Shown here in pieces: positions 56,428-64,000 of a stretch of DNA of 64,000 nt. The stretch is taken from assembly GCA_035048495.1 (NCBI GenBank), contig CM068542.1, positions 37,291,109 to 37,355,108 of the forward strand. Reading direction: 5' to 3'. The notes beneath the pieces were generated by a model that saw only the letters and a program-made list of their open reading frames with translations, did no database searches and was not told the origin of the DNA. Both the position numbers and the translations under genes were made by a program. Origin of the DNA: Euptelea pleiosperma (Eukaryota; Streptophyta; Magnoliopsida; Ranunculales; Eupteleaceae). Positions within the stretch are counted from its first letter, which is position 1; each line of letters opens with the position of its first letter.

Positions 56428-56699
56428 TTCTCTAAATCCCCGGCCGAGAGCACGAGTGAAAAGATGAAAAAAGACGAGTCCCTCGAGCCTGATCCTTTCT
56501 TTTATAACCAACTAAATCCCCAGGCACGTGCAAACCCCCCTCATACCTCATCCACACGAACCAGGCCAGTTGGGCCAAAGCCTTAAGGGTGGCCACCAAG
56601 GGGGAGGACCTCCGCTTCCTGAGGCGTGGTCTTGGCCATCTTACAACCCTCCGTTGGTTCCTTACCGTTATAATTGTTGTTATTTCGTTACAGCGGCCG

Positions 56700-56952
56700 C
56701 TTTTTTTAAATACTCATACGAACCCTAACCGGCGATAGCCGGTACTCCACATTTCAAAAATCTTGCCAAGTTTCAAAAGTCAAAATCTCATCCGCAAACT
56801 AGAAAATTCAAAACGATTCGAATTCCCTCTCTCCCTCTCCATTTCCCTCCCTCTCTCTCTCTCTCTCTCCCCTTCTCCCTCTCCATCAGTCCCTCCTCCT
56901 CTCCCTCTGCGCGTGTGTGCGAGTGTGTGAATAAACCTTACAAACAACAACG
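56700..56952 (+). promoter_or_regulatory. presumed promoter and CT-rich 5' UTR of CYPRO4-like gene
   Basis: A taaatac word is at 56707. A long CT-rich tract (56826-56905) precedes the ATG at 56953. CT-rich leaders of this type are common in plant housekeeping genes. Transcription start unknown. Confidence 0.45.
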
Positions 56953-59900
56953 ATGGGTGGTTCTCAAAGTCGCGAAGATTTGGAGATCTCAGACTCAGAT
57001 GAGGAAGAAAACTACGAAGACGTCAACGAAGAAGAGAGATCTCCTACTTCTTCAGGAACCAAAAGCAAAACCGTAACATCTTCTCTTGACGAAATAGACG
57101 CCAAGCTCAATGCCCTAAAACTCAAGTACTCCACCCAAAACCCTAACCTCAAGAACCGCGTCAAGCTCTATCTCCACGTCGGAGGCAACACTCCTAGAGC
57201 CAAATGGATTACCTCTGAGAAACTCACCACTTACTCCTTCCTCAAGACTTCCCGAATCGACAACGAAGAATCCAACAGCGATGGAGAAGGCGAAGCCGAA
57301 GGAGACGCGTCGTGGGTTTTGAAGATCGGTTCGAAGGTTCGAGCCAAGGTTGCGACGCAGATGCAATTGAAAATGTTCTCTGACCAGCGTCGCATTGATT
57401 TCGTCCACCAGGGCGTCTGGGCTATGAAGTTCTTCACTGACGAAGATTATCGAAGTTTCGTCTCCGAATTTCAGAATTGTTTGTTTGAGAACATTTATGG
57501 ACTAGAAGCCACGGATGCCAGCAAGGTTAAGATTTACGGGAAGGATTTCATCGGTTGGGCGAAACCGGAAGCTGCTGATGATTCAATGTGGGAGGACGCA
57601 GAAGACAGTTTTGCGAAAAGCCCTTGCTCGGCCACGCCAGTGAGAGCCAATCAGGATCTGATGGAGGAGTTCGAGGAGGCAGCCAATGGCGGAGGGATAC
57701 AGAGCTTGGCGCTGGGTGCATTGGACAACAGTTTCTTGGTCAGTGATTCTGGTATTCAGGTTGTCAAGAATTTCAGTCACGGAATTCATGGGAAGGGTGT
57801 TTATGTGAAGTTTAACAATGGTGGGAATTCTAGAGTTGGTTCAAGTATAGGGCATTCGATCACCACACCGAAGAAGGCCCTTCTCATGAGGGCTGAGACT
57901 AACATGCTCCTTATGAGCCCGGCAAACAAGGGGAAGCCCCACTCAACGGGGCTTCACCAGCTCGACATTGAAACAGGGAAGATTGTTACAGAATGGAAAT
58001 TTGAGAAGGATGGTACTGATATTACCATGAGAGACATAACAAATGACAGTAAAGGAGCCCAGTTGGATCCTTCAGAGTCAACATTTTTGGGATTGGACGA
58101 TAACAGGCTCTGCCGGTGGGATATGCGTGACAGGAAAGGGATGGTTCAGGATCTTGCGACTGCCAACACCCCTATCTTGAATTGGACCCAAGGGCACCAA
58201 TTCTCTAGAGGGACAAACTTCCAGTGTTTTGCAACCACCGGTGACGGTTCAATTGTTGTTGGATCTCTCGATGGGAAGATCCGCTTGTACTCAATATCTT
58301 CTATGAGACAAGCAAAGACGGCTTTTCCAGGGCTTGGTTCACCTATTACCCATGTGGATGTTACTTTTGATGGGAAGTGGATATTGGGCACAACCGACAC
58401 ATATCTGATCCTTATCTGCACCCTGTTCACGGACAAAGATGGAAAGATGAAGACGGGTTTTAGCGGTCGTATGGGAAACAGGATCTCTGCTCCGAGATTG
58501 TTGAAGCTGACTCCTTTGGATTCACATTTGGCCGGGGTGAACAATAAGTTCCATGGTGGCCAGTTCTCGTGGGTAAGTATTTTTTTTTTTGGGTAAGTAG
58601 TAAGTATTCATATTAACTTTTATATGCTTTACTTTCTCTTGATCTGTGCTGGGTTTTGCTTCTTAATCTGTTTGACCTAGCATCTCTTATTATGTGTATT
58701 TAATGCAAACAAGAGACGTTACATTTGATAGTTTACAAATAATATTGTTGCTGGTTAATTAGTTTCACTTAGTTATTAGTAATCCTCTCCAATGACAACT
58801 TCTATTCAGAAATATTTTATGTGCATCCCATCCGATCTAGTCATTAGTTCCATTCCTGTAGATGCCATAGTATTCTTTTCCGCGATCGTGTAGACCTTGA
58901 ACTTGATTTTCTAAATACAAATGATGTCTAATGGTTGCAGCTTGGTCCAAGATTGTCATGTTAGGATTTTAAAGGTTATGAGAACTAATGATTTTTAAAA
59001 GGAAAAAATTCTTGATAATTAGAAGTAACACTACCCACTGTTAGGTTTACCCTGACCAGTCTTCGTTCCATGAAGAGTTGTCCCCATATGGCATTTTTTT
59101 GAATATATTTGCTGTTAATCAGAGGCAAGGAGACTTGGAGTATGGTTTGACTAGACGGCCCATTGAATAATCCCTTTGTGCCTCAGCATTGTGTTTTGAA
59201 ACTTTCAACCAGGGAATCTTTATTTTGACTATTTTCCGAAGTGGGTTAATCAACAAGTTGTTCCACTACAGCTAGTAAGGTAGGTTTTCAGAATGGGTTG
59301 GTTAGTAACTTTCAAAGACTCAACATTCCTTCTGCTCTTACTTCCTTGAGAGAATGTTGATGTTCTCTCATATAATCAGTTGTTTCCTCAGCTTTTTATT
59401 GGCATTTCATATTTTATCAATTCATCTATCGACATTTCAAGCTCTAAAGGGTATTTAAACAAGAGGAACTAGAGTGTCTTTGATGTTATTACCAGTAGAA
59501 ACTAGAAAGACCTCGAAGGTATTATTCCAACAAATTTGAAGAGATCACAGGACTGTAAGGTTTTTCAAATTTTCAACAACGAAGGGGTATCAATTCCTGT
59601 TCTGAATTGATTAAATCCATCCAGTTGTTTGGAAGTCTGTAGAATTGCACAACAATCTTTGAAAGGTGCACGATCTTTTAAGTCAACCAAGGGCGGCATA
59701 CTTGACGTTGTATTGGTTAGCAATTGACCAAGGGGATGCCTGACCAATACAAGGTCGACTATGGTATTTCAGCTCCCTTGAGTAGAGTTGGGGGATCATT
59801 TGCCTTTGCAAAATTGCCATGAAGCATGTTGGTCAGGATTGGAGAACTTTGAGAGTTAACTTGTTACATGGCAAGGTAATATTGTTTCAACACATTGTTG

Positions 59901-62900
59901 AGTCAAGAATTCAATAAAGTTGTAAGGATTCAAAAAGATGATGATTTGTTTGAATTTTTATAGAAATCTCTGAGCTTTCGCAAGCCATAAAAGAAAAGAA
60001 AAAAATTGCAAATGCAAGTATCTTTATGTTTTAGGAAATCCAAAATTGCATGAGTCAAAAGCAACAATATGTGACTTGGTCAAGGAAATAAAAAAAATGC
60101 ATCCGATTCGTGCAAAAGTGCTTTTTGAGTTTGAATCACCTTTTTCTTACCAAGGGGTATTTGGCCCTTATTTATTGTTTTCAGGTAGTTTTAGTATGAC
60201 TTTGATTCGTTATACATTTCACTGTTTCACTTCTGAAATCTATCTTTCATGAAGGTAAAGTCCCAAGCTTGATTGGAAGCAAAGGGTGTTGAATGTGGAT
60301 TATAACTTGACAAGAGATCACATGACAAGAGATATCCTTACTTGGGAATCTTTGTTGGCACCATGCTCTAGTTGCTAGTTTTCTTAAGCTAATCAAATGT
60401 AGTGAAACTTCTAATATTGCGAATCTTTTTACATTAAGATATGCTACAATATACAATTTTTACATTTATGTTGGCAAACTAAACAAGTAAATTGTCAAGA
60501 GTTAAGAAAATAATACAATCGGAAATGAAAAAATTTGTCATTTGGAAGTATCCGTGCAGTATCCTTTACCAATGTTGTTATTGTATCCTGTCAGTGTACT
60601 GAGGATATTGAAGTATTCGAGTATCATAGTTGAGAGCATTCTTCTTTGCAAAAAGTCAAATGCACTTTTGTTTGACACTCTGTAGTCAAGTCGCGCGCCT
60701 CAGGCGCAAGGCACACCTAAAGCGCCTTAGAAGGGTCAAGACAAAGCGCATTTAGTAAGGCGCGCGCCTCACTAAAATACATGTTTTTTTATAAAATTTT
60801 TGTTCTTTGGCCTATTATATTAAACATCGGTATGATATGAGAAATACAATTGAACCTATCTCATTGAAAGACATTAATGAAAGCAATGAATGACTACTTG
60901 GGGAGATGGAAACAGAATGTGGAGTAGCAGAAGATGAAATGTGTTTGAGGATGATAGCTTGATATGGAGTGTTGTTGCGAGAGCTGTTGGAGTTGGTGAA
61001 TCAACATCAAATACTAGATCACAATCAAGGTCAAGAGTAAGAGCAAGGGCTTAAAGGGAGCCGAAAGAGGAAGAAGCCAATTCGGAGGAGATAGAAGAAG
61101 AAGAATATATTGAGGCTAAAGCATCTGATGATGATGAGATGAAGCTAATGATTATATTTTAAATGATGGCGAAGTTAACTAGAACTAATTGTGGACTATT
61201 TGAAATTTTGAACATTTGCTATCTTTTATGTTTTATGGCTTTTTGATTACTTGTTTTGTATTTAGATAATGACAATGTCAACTAGAACTGCTTTTGGGTT
61301 ACTTGAGATTTTCAACATTTGCTATCTTTTATGTTTTATGGCCTAATGATTACTTATTTTGTTATTTTATGAGGTTATTTTTCTTTATTTTTTTATATTT
61401 CTTATATTTATTATAATTTTTAATATTGCGCCTCACTTCAATCAGGCGCGTGCCTCGCCTTGCGCCTTGCGCCTTTAACTACCTTGGTTTGACAATTTGG
61501 CTACTAAGGGTTTAGAGTTGTCCTATCTTTGTCTTATTTATTTCATTATTCTGCATTTCATCATTGACCCCTTCTAATGAAGTCGTATGAGGAGCTAGAG
61601 CTTGCTATCCCAAACCCTGTGGATCCTATCCGAAATATTTGATGCGTCTTGTTTGCTTAGTGAAGTAGGGCCCACCCACTAGTCAAGTTCATTTTGCTTA
61701 CTTTGAACAATAGCTTGCTTTTGTATACTTAGTAAAGATTATTTTAGTAGAAAATAAGTAAACCTTGTATAATTCACTACTCTCTTTTTTCTTGAATAAT
61801 ATTCTTAGGATAGCATATTTGTAGTCTATTAAGCTCGTTGATGCTGATATATAACTTAGTACCAGTCATTGTGGTAATATCTAGAATATTTCAATCTGCA
61901 ATTTGTATTTGACATGATTTGCTATTCCCCTTTTGAGTGGTTCTATATCCATAGAGTCTACTAGTATTCGGTAGTGTGTTTTGGGGGAGTCTACAATGAA
62001 GTTCTTCTAGTGGTTGATGAGCCAAATGAGGATAAACTAATGAGTATTTGGTGGTTGATCTTTGGCCATCTTCATAGAATGTTTCGACAGCACTCCCACA
62101 CATAGAAGGTCCAGATTTATTACCATGTGTGTGCCGTGGCACACTAAAACGTCAAGCATAGAAAACTTTCTTATGTGTCTAATCATATGCTAACTGGCCC
62201 TGTATCAGTAGTTTGTAAACAAAATATAGCTGAATCCTTTTAGAGATATTGAAAGCATTCCACCATAGTGACAGAAACACCACATTTATTACTTTATTCC
62301 CTCAAAAGAAAGCGGTACAAAATCTAAATGATTTTCAATCCAATGTGTTTAGTAATTATTATTACAAGACTGTTTGTGTCCGTAAGGATGAAGTGCTGTA
62401 TTGTTCCCACTTATTCATAAATGGAGTTTAGTAAGGGGGAGTCACAGTAGTAGTTATGGTTTTATTTGTTTACCATGTAACTCTGGGTATTGTATTTTGA
62501 CAGTTCGGTAAATGTTATTTGTTTTAATTAATTAATGGTATTTTTCTTCTGATCCCGTATAGTTGGGATAAGGCTTATGATGAGGATGATGATGAATTAA
62601 TTAATGGTATTTAGTCTTGGACAGGTAACTGGATCGTTGTTGCTATATGTATTTTTTTTTTTATAAGTATATATGTATCAATACTCAGGCGAAAATAACT
62701 CCTTGAGGTAGGAGGAAGTTCCCCAAGTTGCTATATGTAGTATAGAATAGATTTCTTAAAACTTCAAATCTGCTCTAGCCTTTGGTTTTGGATAGTTTCT
62801 TTACAAAATTTAATTGATGGCTTTGTGTTTCTCTGACATTTCTTTGGATGAATTCAAAGATTCTAATGACGGATTTGTGTTTCTACAATTTTCCTTGCTC

Positions 62901-63184
62901 AGGTCACAGAAGATGGAAAGCAGGAACGCCACCTAGTCGCAACAGTGGGCAAGTTCAGTGTGATATGGAACTTCCAGCAGGTGAAGAACAGTACGCATGA
63001 GTGCTACCGGAACCAGGAGGGCCTGAAGAGCTGCTATTGCTACAAGATTGTACTGAAAGACGAATCCATCGTCGAGAGCCGCTTCATGCATGACAAGTTT
63101 GCAGTCTGCGAATCTCCCGAAGCTCCACTGGTGGTTGCAACCCAGATGAAAGTCAGCTCCTTCAGCATATCCAGCAGGCGATGA
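56953..63184 (+). CDS. CYPRO4: CYPRO4/DEM-like VID27 family protein
   Basis: Two exons, 56953-58572 and 62903-63184, join in phase after SW (gtaagt donor, cag acceptor) into 633 aa. The N-terminus MGGSQS is a good N-myristoylation signal, followed by a Ser/Asp/Glu-rich stretch ([18 protein letters not shown]). Residues about 60-200 form the PH-like part ([38 protein letters not shown]), and from about 260 the VID27 beta-propeller region ([85 protein letters not shown]). Plant relatives are CYPRO4 and the DEM proteins needed for embryo and meristem development; molecular role is poorly known. The intron of 4.33 kb carries two transposon insertions. The length is normal and no damage is seen. 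Confidence 0.95.
58573..60681. other. CYPRO4-like intron, left part
   Basis: AT-rich intron sequence. No coding or repeat structure I can support. Confidence 0.5.
60682..61482 (+). mobile_element. hAT deletion derivative with transposase C-terminus, copy B
   Basis: 801 bp with ends GTAGTCAAG and TTAACTAC (imperfect inverted) and AGGCGC-rich termini. At 60938-61054 it still encodes [20 protein letters not shown] then a TRSxSRSR tail and stop. This matches the C-terminal end of plant DUF659/hAT transposase-like proteins as I know them. The rest of the transposase is gone. The same family, reversed, is at 4711-5440. No 8-bp target duplication was recognised. Confidence 0.65.
62544..62594 (+). 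mobile_element. 51-bp RTE retroposon stub with 18-bp target duplication
   Basis: The insert ends in the RTE 3' signature (agttgggataaggctt, then atgatgaggatgatgatg). It is flanked by identical 18-bp copies aattaattaatggtattt at 62526-62543 and 62595-62612. It is an extreme 5'-truncated LINE copy in the CYPRO4-like intron. Confidence 0.9.
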
Positions 63185-64000
63185 CAAGCTGAACAGCCTT
63201 TTGTTTCTTGACTGTCGTCTATGCAGGATAGCTCCAAATGCTGCATTTAGGCCCACCTTAATTGTATTATACATTGTTGTGTATTCCGCTTGTTTGGAAC
63301 GATGAACCTCTCTCTTCCCATTTCCCTTGTTTGACATAGGTTCAAAGCTTTTAAAGATGGGGGCTGGTAGGTTTGTTGCAAGATTGTGATTGATCGGTAT
63401 CTGTCCTTCTGCACATGCCAATAGTGTTTAAATGGCTTAGTCCCATTTTTTGGATTGTAGGAAACCTTGCAACAAACGAGGTATATCGCAATTGTCTAGT
63501 TTTCGACTTGCATTGTGTATTATGTGTCATGTCAGAGCTTCATTGTTGCATGGTCAAGATTGGATTGTGATGGTAACTTTTGGCCTAACATATAGATAAA
63601 TTTGGGCTGTGTAATTGATGGAACAACCTCTTGGATCTACAGAGCCCTAGAGTGCACGGCTTCAATCATCTAGTCATCAATCAAATCTTTTTTGTTCGAT
63701 GGTCAAAGAAATAGTGACAGTTGCCTAAGTTATCCTTCATTGGCTATATATTATAGTTACCTAGTTCGGTTCCATGTGTGAAACATGTCGTAACTTAACC
63801 TGACCAGAGCCCATTGACACCCGAGAGCAGATATCTTGTTTGGAACATAGTTGCAATTTGGTATATGCCAAAAATACAGCCCGAATAAACTTCATTGTTG
63901 CAGGTCCAAAATTGGCATTGTTAGACTTGTTGTGCAAGTATACTTGTGGTTACTGTTGATACTTAATTGTTAGGAAGTGGATTTTGATTAATTTCCGTAC
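63185..64000. other. 3' flank of CYPRO4-like gene
   Basis: Presumed 3' UTR followed by spacer to the window end. No other feature supported. Confidence 0.45.

Overview
The window is nuclear DNA of a flowering plant. Evidence: spliced genes with GT-AG introns up to 4.3 kb, two intronless pentatricopeptide-repeat (PPR) genes, an AP2/ERF factor, a plant-type secreted alpha-amylase pair, and dense plant retrotransposons and MITEs. The coding exons are not GC-rich, which argues against a grass; I cannot name the species.

Layout. 1-8.5 kb: an unidentified exon-like relic, then a nested transposon stack (RTE-type LINE fragment, Copia element, solo LTR, hAT-like element). Downstream of this are the last four exons of a ceramide synthase very like Arabidopsis LOH2; its 5' half must lie left of the window or be lost. 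9.6-12.0 kb: fold-back and Mutator-like MITEs. 12.4-17.3 and 19.2-23.9 kb: two direct tandem alpha-amylase genes, each with four exons and an intact reading frame (424 and 426 aa), separated by MITEs, a LINE fragment and a PPR pseudogene piece. 24.7-33.7 kb: two intact PPR genes (736 and 1006 aa) flanked on both outer sides by decayed cytochrome P450 relics, with a periodic fold-back element between them. 34.3-45.8 kb: a repeat-only block built on a tandem duplication of about 1.5 kb. Its first copy was later opened by a MITE and a roughly 7 kb L1-type LINE, which itself carries a Tourist MITE. 46.1-47.5 kb: an intronless ERF group X transcription factor gene with a hairpin MITE in its upstream region. 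47.9-56.4 kb: MITEs and low-complexity DNA. 56.9-63.2 kb: a two-exon CYPRO4/VID27-type gene (633 aa) whose 4.3 kb intron holds a hAT deletion derivative and a tiny RTE insertion with an 18-bp target duplication.

How it fits together. There is no operon-like logic. The amylases are one tandem family, and the PPR/P450 pieces suggest an old shared duplication. The LOH2-like and CYPRO4-like genes are, from memory, close neighbours in Arabidopsis (At3g19260 and At3g19240), so they may mark a conserved block that amylase, PPR and ERF genes now interrupt. The most striking non-gene structure is a Mutator-like MITE family present in about 20 copies. Members share a palindromic core, several have 9-bp target duplications, different members carry different terminal sequences, and many carry a CACGTGG G-box near their ends. 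The second is a fold-back at 28.9-29.5 kb whose 17-bp near-palindromes recur at exactly 32-bp spacing.
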